From contig QQSD01000097.1 in assembly GCA_003602485.1 (NCBI GenBank), positions 1 through 32,162 of the forward strand: DNA of 32,162 nt, read 5' to 3'. This document shows, one piece after another, positions 7,166 through 16,375 of the stretch. A program made the position numbers and the translations under genes. The stretch comes from Candidatus Poseidoniales archaeon. Lineage in GTDB: Archaea; Thermoplasmatota; Poseidoniia; Poseidoniales; Poseidoniaceae. Under the pieces are notes generated by a model. It worked only from the letters and a program-made list of their open reading frames with translations. It was not told the origin of the DNA and searched no databases. Within the stretch, counting starts at the first letter, position 1; every line of letters starts with the position of its first letter.

Positions 7166-10106
7166 GCAGGCGAAGGACTTTCAAGCCATACCGACTAGGT
7201 CAATCGTGCGAACAAGGTCCTATCTTCTTGTTTTGGTCCTCCTAGCGCCGCTTTTCTCCGGAGTATCTGCAGCAGATGCTCGTGCAATGGACCTAACGCT
7301 TGAAATTACAAAGAAAGATTGGTGGTCGGATGAAACGGTGGTCGTCGAAATTAGCATGCGTAATGCCCCTTTCAATCAAGGGTTGCGGGCGGATTGGGTG
7401 CTTGAAGATGAATCGGGCGTCGTCATGAATGGCTCAATTCAATTTTCTGCAACTGGGACCTTCACCAGCGTCGATGTGAGCCTTTCACAATTTTATCGAG
7501 GGTCCCATTTCCACACACTCTATGTGTCCGTTGTTGATTCCACCAATTCAACACTGGGCGAAGATGAGATGTCATTTACGATGTTTCGTCAGGTAGTCAT
7601 GCCATCTGCGGGTCAATTGCTCTCATTTGGTGATTCACTTTCAGACATGGGCAATGCAAAAGCCTCCTTTCTCAATACCCCAGACGTTCCCCCGTATTGG
7701 CAAGGTCGTTTTTCCAACGGAGAAGTGTGGCTCGGATACCTGTACGATGCCTATGGCCTGCAGTCTTCGATAGGTTCGGGAATCGCCAATTCGGGTCACA
7801 ACCGCGCCTTTGGCGGGGCACAAACCGGTAGCGGTTATGCTTACTTGATCATTCCAAACGTAGGCTCACAAATCACGAGTTATCTGAGTAATGTCCAATC
7901 GACCATTCCCTCAAACGCTGTAGTGAGTCTGTGGGCGGGAGGGAATGATTTCCTCTACGGGACGGCCAATGCCGATACCATTGCCGCAAACATGGAGTCG
8001 CACATTCGACAACTCTCAACCGCTGGAGCACGTACCTTCGTCATTCCAAATCTGCCCCCGCTAGAAGATACACCAGAGATACAAAGTCGGAGCTCTTCTG
8101 CTCAAACTACCATTCGAAATGAAGTCATCGACTACAATTCTCAATTGGCAACACTCGTCATCAACCTTCAAGCAGAGTTGAACATCAATGTGTATTCCAT
8201 TGATGCATGGAATATCTTTGGAGATATTATGCAGAATAAAGAGGCGCTCGGGTTGACCAATATCCAAGATGCAGCCTGCTCAGGAAGCAGTACTCTGCTC
8301 CCCCTACCAATTTGCAACAGCGGCAGCTCCATTGCTTCCAACGTCGACGAATACGTGTTCTTTGACAAAGCACATCCGACCCAAAACATGCACAAGTTCA
8401 TTGCACGTTTTGCAGTTGAAGCGATTGGAGTAGCTGATACCGACGGTGATGGTGTTGTGGATACCTTGGACCAGTGTCCATGGACAGATTCATCGACAAC
8501 GGCAGACCAACAAGGATGTGCTTGGAGTCAGCGAGATAGCGATGGAGATGGTGTTGTCAACGGTGAGGATACGTGCCCTGAAACCTTCTCGGGCGATGTG
8601 GTTGATGAGAACGGTTGTTCTGCTAGCCAGCGAGATTCAGACGGAGATGGATTCAATGATTTTATTGACCCGTGTCCATACAGTCCTGGCCTGGACGATC
8701 ATGATGGAGATGGTTGTTCAAATTCTGAGGACGAGGATGACGACCAGGACGGTGTTCCTGACACTGTCGACACCTGCCCGCGTGGAGCCATTGGGCCACA
8801 CATGAACGATCTCGACGGGGACGGTTGTTCGGACACTGAAGACACGGACGTCGACGGAGACGGGCTGAGCAATGCTGATGAAAACAGGCTCGGAACAGAT
8901 GAACGAAACCCTGACACTGACGGTGATGGGGTGCTTGATGGTGATGATGCCTTCCCGCTCAACAACAAGGAATGGTTGGATTCTGATTTGGATGGCTGTG
9001 GTGATAATGAGGATGTTTTTCCCTTTGATCCATCCGAATGTTCAGATACAGATGAGGATGGTTATGGAGATAACAGCGACTCATTCCCCGCCGATGAATC
9101 AGAATGGAGCGACCTTGACGATGATGGAATCGGCGATAATAGCGACCAGTGCCCGTTAGAATTTGGATTATCAATTCATCCCACAGGATGCCCTGACCGG
9201 GATGGTGATGGCTACAGCGACACAAATGATGACTTCCCCTCAAATCCCAATGAATGGGTCGATGAAGACGGTGATGGAGTCGGCGACAATACAGACCTGT
9301 ATCCCGATGACCCGTCTGATTGGGCCGACAAAGACAACGACACCTACGGCGACAATCGAGATGCATTTCCTTCCGACCCTGCGGAATGGAACGATACTGA
9401 CGGGGAAGGTGTCGGGGATAATGCCGACCGTTTCCCCACTGATGCCAGCGAATGGAATGACACCGACGATGACGGGTGTGGTGATAACAGCGACATCTTC
9501 CCACTTGACCCAACCGAATGTGAAGATAGTGACTATGACGGTGTGGGGGACAACAGTGATGTCTTTCCTTCTGATGCCCTTGAGACGATTGATACTGACG
9601 GAGATGGATTAGGAGATAACAGCGATGCCTTCCCTAACGATAGCAAAGCACAATACGATGATGACGGCGATGGAATTGCCAATGTCTACGATGCCTTTCC
9701 ACAAAATTCAATGCTCAATTCATGGGGAGGAGTAGTCCTACGAATCGGCTTCTTCTTCACGCTTATCAGTGGTCTAATTTGGATGCTGCAGCGAGGGACA
9801 AGAAGCAGCGAATTCGACCAAATGTGGGGGTATGAGGATGTCGACGTTGAATCACAACCCTTCAAGCCGACCACTCCACCAGATCATCTTGCCTTCTCTG
9901 CTCCACCTTCGCTTGCTATTGCAGAACATCCGGTCCACCCTCAACCGCACACTCATCCAGTTGAAGAGAAGTGGACTACGATTTCAGCAACTTCACCACC
10001 TGACGAGATGCCTTTGGCGAACCTTGACCCCCCTGCAACACCTGCAGAAACGAGTGTCTCCCAGAAGGATGCATGGGTCGACTTAGGTGAGGAGTGGGGG
10101 AATTGA
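7164..10106 (+). CDS. Membrane-anchored GDSL/SGNH esterase with Asp-rich calcium-binding stalk
   Basis: A 980-residue exported protein. A basic N terminus and hydrophobic LLVLVLLAPLFSGVSA (about residues 20-36) form a signal peptide. A beta domain follows (to ~145). Next is a GDSL lipase/thermolabile-hemolysin-like domain with FGDSLSDMGN (Ser ~158), GRFSNGEVW, AFGGAQTG, GGNDF (~260) and DKAHPTQ (Asp ~401, His ~404), which together are SGNH blocks I, III and V. Residues ~425-850 are about a dozen and a half thrombospondin-type-3-like DxDxDG units. A single membrane helix (VLRIGFFFTLISGLIWML, ~858-876) and a ~100-residue Pro-rich cytoplasmic tail end the protein. Expected role: cell-surface hydrolysis of esters or lipids on a calcium-stiffened stalk. 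The ATG at 7164 overlaps the divergent hydrolase start; a GTG at 7206 directly before the signal peptide is an alternative. Confidence 0.9.
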   Translation: MQAKDFQAIPTRSIVRTRSYLLVLVLLAPLFSGVSAADARAMDLTLEITKKDWWSDETVVVEISMRNAPFNQGLRADWVLEDESGVVMNGSIQFSATGTFTSVDVSLSQFYRGSHFHTLYVSVVDSTNSTLGEDEMSFTMFRQVVMPSAGQLLSFGDSLSDMGNAKASFLNTPDVPPYWQGRFSNGEVWLGYLYDAYGLQSSIGSGIANSGHNRAFGGAQTGSGYAYLIIPNVGSQITSYLSNVQSTIPSNAVVSLWAGGNDFLYGTANADTIAANMESHIRQLSTAGARTFVIPNLPPLEDTPEIQSRSSSAQTTIRNEVIDYNSQLATLVINLQAELNINVYSIDAWNIFGDIMQNKEALGLTNIQDAACSGSSTLLPLPICNSGSSIASNVDEYVFFDKAHPTQNMHKFIARFAVEAIGVADTDGDGVVDTLDQCPWTDSSTTADQQGCAWSQRDSDGDGVVNGEDTCPETFSGDVVDENGCSASQRDSDGDGFNDFIDPCPYSPGLDDHDGDGCSNSEDEDDDQDGVPDTVDTCPRGAIGPHMNDLDGDGCSDTEDTDVDGDGLSNADENRLGTDERNPDTDGDGVLDGDDAFPLNNKEWLDSDLDGCGDNEDVFPFDPSECSDTDEDGYGDNSDSFPADESEWSDLDDDGIGDNSDQCPLEFGLSIHPTGCPDRDGDGYSDTNDDFPSNPNEWVDEDGDGVGDNTDLYPDDPSDWADKDNDTYGDNRDAFPSDPAEWNDTDGEGVGDNADRFPTDASEWNDTDDDGCGDNSDIFPLDPTECEDSDYDGVGDNSDVFPSDALETIDTDGDGLGDNSDAFPNDSKAQYDDDGDGIANVYDAFPQNSMLNSWGGVVLRIGFFFTLISGLIWMLQRGTRSSEFDQMWGYEDVDVESQPFKPTTPPDHLAFSAPPSLAIAEHPVHPQPHTHPVEEKWTTISATSPPDEMPLANLDPPATPAETSVSQKDAWVDLGEEWGN
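8440..9690 (+). repeat. Degenerate DxDxDG (thrombospondin type 3-like) coding repeats
   Basis: Inside the GDSL gene, units of roughly 45-70 bases encode variants of D-x-D-G-D-G-x-x-D-x-x-D-x-x-P, for example DTDGDGVVDTLDQCP and later DTDGDGLGDNSDAFP. Early units contain CP and Cys pairs (calcium-binding TSP3 style); later units switch to GDNSDxFPxDxxEW. The repeats also create long meaningless open frames on the other strand and frames. Such units bind calcium in known proteins. Confidence 0.85.
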
Positions 10107-10793
10107 ATGAACGCTAAACAACAAGCGATCATCGCATTGGTGTTGGTAGGGCTTGCACCCACCGCCTCCATCTTCGCCTCTTTTGGCTCGGGTAATGGGT
10201 TGGCCGGGCAACTTGCTTGGTTCGCAAGCAAATTGTGGATGTTGGGGCTTCCAATGTTGTGGCACCTCTCCATTGACAAGAAGGCAATGTCGTGGTCCAA
10301 ACCAACTCAAGGTGGCGTTGCAGTGGCCACTGGAATGGGGCTTGTGTTTTCCATCGTGATGGTACTTGCGTGGTTGCTGATAGGAGAATCGCGCGTCGAC
10401 AAGGATGAGTTTCGTGCAACGCTTGAGCCATTTGGCCTCACTGTAGCCAGCACGTACATCGCCGGAGCTATCTTTTGGACGGTTGGTAATTCTGTTCTTG
10501 AAGAGTATGTATTTCGATGGTTCTTAGTCGAGAAGGGAGAAGTTCTCTTCGGCCCGGGATGGGCAACCATTTCACTCTCAGCCGGTATTTTCGTGTTGCA
10601 CCATTTCTTTGCCCTCTGGTTCTTGGGCTTCTCACTGTCTGCAAATCTCCTTGCATGTTCAGGACTCTTCATCGGTGGGGCAGCGTTCAGTTGGTTGTAC
10701 GTACGCTATCGAAGCATTTGGATTCCATACATCACCCACGCAATGTGTGACGTTGTTGTATTCGGTGTAGGATATATCCTCATTTTTGGTTGA
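10107..10793 (+). CDS. CPBP-family intramembrane metalloprotease (CAAX/Abi type)
   Basis: A 228-residue polytopic membrane protein with about six hydrophobic segments. It carries the CPBP motifs: motif 1 EEYVFR (E132, E133, R137; family EExxxR), motif 2 around HHFFALWFLGF (H165/H166) and a late motif ITHAMCD (His ~212; family HxxxN/B). These residues form the intramembrane metal site. Family members cleave prenylated or other membrane peptides, or act in bacteriocin self-immunity; the target here is unknown. The ATG immediately follows the GDSL stop (TGA at 10104-10106, ATG at 10107) with a purine-rich GAGGAGTGGGGG upstream, so the two genes are co-transcribed. Processing or maturation of the neighbouring surface protein is conceivable but is only inference. 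Confidence 0.85.
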   Translation: MNAKQQAIIALVLVGLAPTASIFASFGSGNGLAGQLAWFASKLWMLGLPMLWHLSIDKKAMSWSKPTQGGVAVATGMGLVFSIVMVLAWLLIGESRVDKDEFRATLEPFGLTVASTYIAGAIFWTVGNSVLEEYVFRWFLVEKGEVLFGPGWATISLSAGIFVLHHFFALWFLGFSLSANLLACSGLFIGGAAFSWLYVRYRSIWIPYITHAMCDVVVFGVGYILIFG

Positions 10794-10821
10794 GGAGCAA
10801 TCTCCGTTCGTGACCTGGTTT

Positions 10822-12228
10822 TCAGGGGCTCACGCGACGTCGGTCACGGGGGAAGAGAACCGTTTCACGAACGTTCTTTGCACCAGTAAGTTTCATCAGA
10901 ATACGTTCAACGCCAAGTCCCCATCCAGCGTGTGGGGGGACGCCATGGCGGAATCCTGCGACATAGAACTCGAATTCTTCAGGGTCCAATTCCATGTCTT
11001 TGAGGTTTTCAATAAGAACGTCCATTCTGTGCTCACGTTGTCCGCCTGATGTCAGTTCATCCCTTCCAAAATTCAGGTCAAATCCGCGACTGAGTTGTTT
11101 TCCAGTGGAGCCTATTTCGCCCTCGACATGATGGATGTAGAAGGGTTTGAGGTCCATTGGCCAGCGAGGGAGGAAATAAAATTGCGGCAAGTCTTCAGCG
11201 AGCAGATCTGAATTCTCAGCGTCAATATCGTCACCCCACTCAATGCTGCCACCCTTCGCTTTGATGGTTGCAATTGCATCGCAATACGAGAGTCTTGGGA
11301 AGGGGAGTTCAGGAACAATGACCTCAATGGGTTCTTCATCCTGTGTTGCTCTGTAAGCGTTGATGGTATTGATGTGAGCCATGCAGGAATCGTCTTCTGC
11401 AACGGATTTCCAAATGTGATGAATCATCCGTTCAAGGACACCCATGACGTCATCATCGTTTGCCCATGAACACTCGATGTCAAAGGAAATAAATTCGTTG
11501 AGGTGACGGTATGTGTCGTGCTTTTCTGCTCGGAATGCGGGACCAACTTCGAACACTCGTTCCAATCCACCGGACATGCAGAGTTGCTTGTACAACTGTG
11601 GGGATTGGTTCAGGAATGCAGGTGTCTCGAAGTACATCATGGGGAAAAGGTCCGTACCTCCTTCGGTTGCTGTTGCAACAATCTTTGGGGTGTGGGTCTC
11701 AAAGAAACCTTCAGCAATCAGTGCTTCTCTTCCGTACTGCAGTACACTTCCTCGCAGGCGGAACATGGCGTTGACTTGAGCTCTTCGGAGGTCAAGGAAT
11801 CGATTGTCGAGGCGGGTGTCGAGAGCGACATGGACGGTATCGGTGACGCCGAGTGGAAGGGGTGCTTCTGCACGTGCGATAACGGTCACTGAGGTTGCGA
11901 CTACTTCGTAGGCAGGAGGTGGTGTTGGCTCTCCTTCCTTGGTCTTAGGAGGTCGCTTTTGTGACACAGTTCCTGTGAATTGCAACGTTGATTCTCGTGT
12001 CATACGCTGAACCATATCAAGTGCTTCGTCACCCACGTTGTCTCCTTTCAGAAAGACCTGCGTTGTGCCAGTTCCGTCTCGAAGGTCAACGAAGCAAATG
12101 GCTCCTTTGCCACGGTTTGCTTCCATAAAGCCAGCAATAGTGACTTCTTGGTCGATCAAATCGGCACCCATGCGTTGGATTTCGCCCATGGTGTGAGTTC
12201 TGTAGGCGGTAGGGTGCCAAGTGGTCAT
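10822..12228 (-). CDS. aspS: Aspartyl-tRNA synthetase, archaeal type
   Basis: A 468-residue class II aminoacyl-tRNA synthetase. The N-terminal OB-fold anticodon-binding domain (VTIAGFMEANRGKGAICFVD, LRDGTG) is followed by the linker DTRLDNRFLDLRR and motif 1. The aspartate-specific flipping-loop segment is TEGGTDLFPM, and QSPQLYKQLCMSGGLERVFEVGPAFRAE is motif 2. The C-terminal GWGLGVERILM with LFPRDRRR is motif 3. Length and layout fit archaeal AspRS without the bacterial GAD insertion. It charges tRNA-Asp, and in non-discriminating forms also tRNA-Asn; specificity was not determined here. The frame continues upstream to 12339 but adds only His/Arg-rich non-family residues, so the ATG at 12228 (MTTWHPTAYRTHTMGEIQ) is chosen. 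It converges on the CPBP gene with a 28-base gap. Confidence 0.96.
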   Translation of the reverse strand: MTTWHPTAYRTHTMGEIQRMGADLIDQEVTIAGFMEANRGKGAICFVDLRDGTGTTQVFLKGDNVGDEALDMVQRMTRESTLQFTGTVSQKRPPKTKEGEPTPPPAYEVVATSVTVIARAEAPLPLGVTDTVHVALDTRLDNRFLDLRRAQVNAMFRLRGSVLQYGREALIAEGFFETHTPKIVATATEGGTDLFPMMYFETPAFLNQSPQLYKQLCMSGGLERVFEVGPAFRAEKHDTYRHLNEFISFDIECSWANDDDVMGVLERMIHHIWKSVAEDDSCMAHINTINAYRATQDEEPIEVIVPELPFPRLSYCDAIATIKAKGGSIEWGDDIDAENSDLLAEDLPQFYFLPRWPMDLKPFYIHHVEGEIGSTGKQLSRGFDLNFGRDELTSGGQREHRMDVLIENLKDMELDPEEFEFYVAGFRHGVPPHAGWGLGVERILMKLTGAKNVRETVLFPRDRRRVSP

Positions 12229-12391
12229 GGTCTCGGGGTCACGGTAGAGAACATGAAGGATTCGCTGTCTTCTGCTCCTCCTCCTCGCGGGAATACTTCC
12301 TCCATTGGCATGATGATGAGGATGTACGGAAGATTCCATCTGATGGCCAATTGTCCCGAAATCTCTTGAACGGCGTCCTGTTGGTCAATCC

Positions 12392-15300
12392 ATGACGAGG
12401 CAATCTGTTCGGGCCCTAACCTGTGTCGCCCTCCTGCTCTTGATGAGTGCCTCACCGCTCCTGTCAACGGCTTCTGCGCATTCCTCCATCCTTTTGAGCG
12501 TAGATACCAATCATGTCGTGTTGTCTCCGGGTGAATCAGCCAATGTCACACTGTCCATCGAGAACAATGCCTCGAGTATTGAATCGTTCAACCTCACCGT
12601 CGACGATAGCACGCTGTCCGCATATTGGGAAGTTATTGCTATTGATGCAGAGGTTTCGAACGTCTTTCCGACATGGGCAAAGAATACGACGATCATCGTA
12701 CGATTGAGTGAAGGTGCAACCGTCAGCGATAGCGGCGAATTCACCCTCACTGTAACCGAGCCCGATGCAAATGTATCGTCCTCTCTAACGGTTTATGTGA
12801 CGGTTGCTCCAGCCTACCAACCATCGCTTCATCCCACGGGTAACGGCTTAACACAGATGCTTGCAGGGGCCAGCACCAATCTTACCTTTGATGCATCCAA
12901 CCTCGGGACGGTCACGGATACCTTCCTGCTTGACGTTGAAGTTCAACCTGACCTCGTAGCATGGTGGGCGAACCACACAAACGGTACCTCTGGAAATAAC
13001 TCCGGTGGTAATAACAATTCCAACGATAACTCATCATCGAACATGACGGCTTCAAATTTGAGTGTCCTCATGTACGGTAACAGTTACACTGGAGCGAATG
13101 GACTTGCTTCGTTGGTGGACGATGTGCTTGACCACACAGGTTACAACGGCACAGTGGATGCGAACGTTGGAGGTGGAATGCGCCTTCCACAACACTGGCA
13201 AAACCTTGCGACACCTAGCCACCAGTGGAATACCAGTCTTCGCTCAAGCCAGTGGGATTATGTCATTCTTCAGGACCAAAGCCAAGTGCCATCCTTCCCG
13301 ACCACAGAGCCCATGTGGCAGCAGAGCAAGAATGCTTCAGTGAATATCAGCACAGAGGTTGAGGCAGAAGGGGGCGAAACCTTCCTGTTCATGACCTGGG
13401 GATATCGCGATGGAGATTCTATGAACAGTTTCAATAACAATTTCACTGCTATGCAATCCCGGCTCACCGAGGGCTATACTCGCTACGCAGAGAACATTTC
13501 AACGGCCGGTAACACGGTATGGATCGCACCTGTCGGGCTCGCCTACCAGAATATCCACGATTCAGTCGTCGCCGACGGAGACGACCCCACGCTTTCGGGG
13601 AACCTGTTCTATGACCTCTACACTTCGGACGGAAGCCATCCTTCACTCAAGGGGTCGTATCTTACGGCATGTGTCATCTTTTCGAGCATGACTGGTGATG
13701 TTTGTTCTGCAAGCAATGATTCCGTAGCCATCAATGCCACGATCAAGTTGGAATTACAACAGGTAGCTGACGATACGGTCTTCAACCAAACAACAGGAAT
13801 GTCCTACTACCCTTGGGAAGTAAGCGGAACTTCAGCCTTCGGTATGGGGTCAAGTATTCCAAACGGCTGGTACCTCCAGTGGGACGATGATGAATTGAGC
13901 CAGGTGCCAGCGGGAGACAGTGAAACTGCAACCCTTTCGGTGACAGTACCAGCCGACGCAGAACCAGATTTCTACGGGTATCGTTTGACGATGGGTTCAA
14001 CCAACGGCAACGTCACCACATCGACCATCATTGTTGTCGAGGTCGTGGCAGAACCAGCAGTCGCCTTAGCCTTCCTTCAGCAGGACGACGCTTTCCTCCC
14101 TGGAGCGAGTGCAGTAAGCGCCGTGCAAGTTACCAATACTGGAAATACCAAGATGGATGTGAGCTGGGACCTTACCACCTCACCCGCTACAGGTTCCTTG
14201 TGTACCCCCTCTCTCATAACTGCAGAAACGCTGGATCTCTTGCCCGATGAAGTCAGGAATCTTTCGTTCATGGTCGACATCCATGAATCAGCCGATAGTT
14301 CAGAGCAGTGCACGTTGGCGCTTACTGCGACCCATCACGAAAACGGTGTTAGTTCACTGCTTGAAGAATTAAATTTCATTGTTGAATTTGATGAGGCGGT
14401 CAATTTCTCTCTTGCAGGTCCCATCAACATGGTTGACCTCGTTCCCTCTGTGGGCCAAAATTACGAGATTCGGTTGTCCAACCACGGCAGCGACCAAGCC
14501 CTCTTTTTCCTCGATGTTAACGAGAGTCTCGGCCTTGATACCGTTCTTGTTTCAGCGTCTGGAGTGAGTATTGGGCCCGGAGAAGTTGGCACGTGGACGG
14601 TTCACACCGAAGGGGATGTTTCATTCTCAGGACTTCGGACACAAACCTTCTCTGTGACATATGGAGGCCATACTGAGGTCTTGGATGTTGAAGTCAATCT
14701 CCTTGAGGTAGCGTCCATATTGGTCTCCGGAGGTTCAGAAGACCGTCTGCTCATTCAGCCGGGTCAGACCGAAACGATGGAGGTCAATGTCACGAACGCA
14801 GGGACAACCAACCTTTCGCTCTCCGTGTCGTTGTTGAATCTCCCAGCAGACGTTTCGGTTACGATGGAAGAAACAGCGATTCTCCTCGGACATGGTGAGT
14901 CCCAAAGAGTGAACATAACCTTCACTGCTCAGACGGGTGCCATGGCCTCAACAACAGAAATCGAAGTTCAGGTGGCAGAACCAGGTCTCTCGGAATCGCT
15001 CTTCTTTGACCTCATCGTCGTAGATAGGGAAGATGTCTTGGTAACGAGTCTCCAGGACCATCTCTTCGCTCACCCTCTCACGGCAGAGACCATGAGCGTG
15101 GAAGTCATCAATTTGGGAACGGCGACAGAAGTCTTTGTTATTGATTGGTCCACCACTTCGAGTTCATCTTGGTTTGAATTTACACGTTCACGCTCGTCGC
15201 TTACACTTGCTGCAGGTGATTCACAAACGGTCGAACTGAGTGTTATCGAGACCGCTCCCGGTGCTCCCGTAGATGGTATTCTCTACACCTTCTCAGCTAC

Positions 15301-16375
15301 GTCGATTACCAACCCGAGCAACACTGATTCTCTTGACGTCACCGTGCAACCTGCAACCGCTGGCGCCAACATCACTGCATTGGTTGAGAAAGGTGAAGCA
15401 CGTCCTGGACAAACTGTTTATGGGACTGTGACCATGACAAATACTGGTAATGTAGCGGACACGTTTTCAATCTCTACGGTAGGTGCTGATTGTGGCCTTC
15501 ATTCCAACATCACGTTGGGTGCAGGGCTCTCTTCTTCGCCTCTAGGCTGGTCCTGTACTCTCTCCAGCGACGCTCAAGCAGGTCAACAAGCCATCACCTT
15601 CCGGGCTGTGAGTAGCATGCGAAGCAATGTCGCTGAGGAATACTCAGTCCTCTACACGGTCGAGGCCGATTGGCCAGCCAATACGTTGGTCTCCCTGAGT
15701 TTTGATGAAGCGAAAGTCAGTCTCGGAGTTGATAGTTCGACCACAACGGTTGTGACAGTACAAAATCTCGGGAATACCGAGGTCACCGGAACGCTCGATA
15801 TTGTTGGCGAAGATATGGGCCTGGTCCTGCTTGAATGGATGCGGCTCACCGACCAAGAAGTCACCAAGGATTACACGTTGACGGCTGGTTCAAGCATTGA
15901 TTTCAAACTCACCATCATCTCAAACACAGCCCGAACTGGTAGCGCAGACCTGACGGTTCGAGCAACTTCATCTGCGGCAGGTGTGATTACAAGCGACGAA
16001 TCCGTGCCGCTTCAAATCCAGATTGAGGGTCCTGTACTTCCACCGAATGGACTCGCTTTGCCCCTTGGAGTCTCAGTAAGCCAACCCGTCACGCTCGGGG
16101 TAATGGGTCTTGGTTGGTTGGCAGCCTTGGTGCTGCTACAATTACGCCGCCGTTCTTCACCTAAGGAAGAACATGAAGATCTTGCTGAAGTCTTTGAGGA
16201 AGAAGAACAGGAAGAGGATGAAGAAGAACTCGGGTACAATGAATGCCGACTTGACGGTGATAACAAGGTCAGTTGTCCAACATGCGAGGCTCGCTTGGGC
16301 GTGCCCCGTGGTAGCGAGCCACCCTTCCGCTTTACTTGTCCGAAGTGCAGCAATAAGATTCGTGTCGTTGAGTGA
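12392..16375 (+). CDS. Giant surface protein: NEW3/Ig-like repeats, nested SGNH domain, TM anchor, cytoplasmic zinc ribbon
   Basis: A 1327-residue exported protein. The signal peptide is CVALLLLMSASPLLSTASA (residues ~11-29). It is followed by CARDB/NEW3-type Ig-like domains (COG1470 style: VLSPGESANVTLSIENN, and later VTNAGTTNLSLSVSL, LVEKGEARPGQTVYGTVTMTNTG). Residues ~220-440 form an inserted SGNH-hydrolase domain of DUF4886 type: LMYGNSYTG (Ser ~231), YVILQDQSQVPSF, LFMTWGYRDGD, and DGSHPSLKGSYL (Asp ~413, His ~416). One membrane helix (~1232-1251) is followed by a Glu-rich linker and a C-terminal zinc ribbon with CPTC (~1294) and CPKC (~1316). Many NxS/T sequons suggest N-glycosylation. 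A rich N/S/G linker precedes the SGNH domain. Likely a cell-envelope esterase or deacetylase; the substrate is unknown. It ends directly abutting the convergent TrmI gene. Confidence 0.88.
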   Translation: MTRQSVRALTCVALLLLMSASPLLSTASAHSSILLSVDTNHVVLSPGESANVTLSIENNASSIESFNLTVDDSTLSAYWEVIAIDAEVSNVFPTWAKNTTIIVRLSEGATVSDSGEFTLTVTEPDANVSSSLTVYVTVAPAYQPSLHPTGNGLTQMLAGASTNLTFDASNLGTVTDTFLLDVEVQPDLVAWWANHTNGTSGNNSGGNNNSNDNSSSNMTASNLSVLMYGNSYTGANGLASLVDDVLDHTGYNGTVDANVGGGMRLPQHWQNLATPSHQWNTSLRSSQWDYVILQDQSQVPSFPTTEPMWQQSKNASVNISTEVEAEGGETFLFMTWGYRDGDSMNSFNNNFTAMQSRLTEGYTRYAENISTAGNTVWIAPVGLAYQNIHDSVVADGDDPTLSGNLFYDLYTSDGSHPSLKGSYLTACVIFSSMTGDVCSASNDSVAINATIKLELQQVADDTVFNQTTGMSYYPWEVSGTSAFGMGSSIPNGWYLQWDDDELSQVPAGDSETATLSVTVPADAEPDFYGYRLTMGSTNGNVTTSTIIVVEVVAEPAVALAFLQQDDAFLPGASAVSAVQVTNTGNTKMDVSWDLTTSPATGSLCTPSLITAETLDLLPDEVRNLSFMVDIHESADSSEQCTLALTATHHENGVSSLLEELNFIVEFDEAVNFSLAGPINMVDLVPSVGQNYEIRLSNHGSDQALFFLDVNESLGLDTVLVSASGVSIGPGEVGTWTVHTEGDVSFSGLRTQTFSVTYGGHTEVLDVEVNLLEVASILVSGGSEDRLLIQPGQTETMEVNVTNAGTTNLSLSVSLLNLPADVSVTMEETAILLGHGESQRVNITFTAQTGAMASTTEIEVQVAEPGLSESLFFDLIVVDREDVLVTSLQDHLFAHPLTAETMSVEVINLGTATEVFVIDWSTTSSSSWFEFTRSRSSLTLAAGDSQTVELSVIETAPGAPVDGILYTFSATSITNPSNTDSLDVTVQPATAGANITALVEKGEARPGQTVYGTVTMTNTGNVADTFSISTVGADCGLHSNITLGAGLSSSPLGWSCTLSSDAQAGQQAITFRAVSSMRSNVAEEYSVLYTVEADWPANTLVSLSFDEAKVSLGVDSSTTTVVTVQNLGNTEVTGTLDIVGEDMGLVLLEWMRLTDQEVTKDYTLTAGSSIDFKLTIISNTARTGSADLTVRATSSAAGVITSDESVPLQIQIEGPVLPPNGLALPLGVSVSQPVTLGVMGLGWLAALVLLQLRRRSSPKEEHEDLAEVFEEEEQEEDEEELGYNECRLDGDNKVSCPTCEARLGVPRGSEPPFRFTCPKCSNKIRVVE

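Noticed and set aside
8959-9513. 184-codon minus-strand frame rich in His, Arg and Cys
   Set aside because: It is the antisense shadow of the GATGACGG-type repeats that encode the DxDxDG stalk.
8440-9690. Periodic repeats considered as a CRISPR array
   Set aside because: Units are degenerate, in frame and encode an Asp-rich stalk; there are no identical repeats with unique spacers.
12229-12339. N-terminal extension of aspS to 12339
   Set aside because: The added residues are His/Arg-rich and unlike any AspRS; the OB-fold starts right after the ATG at 12228.
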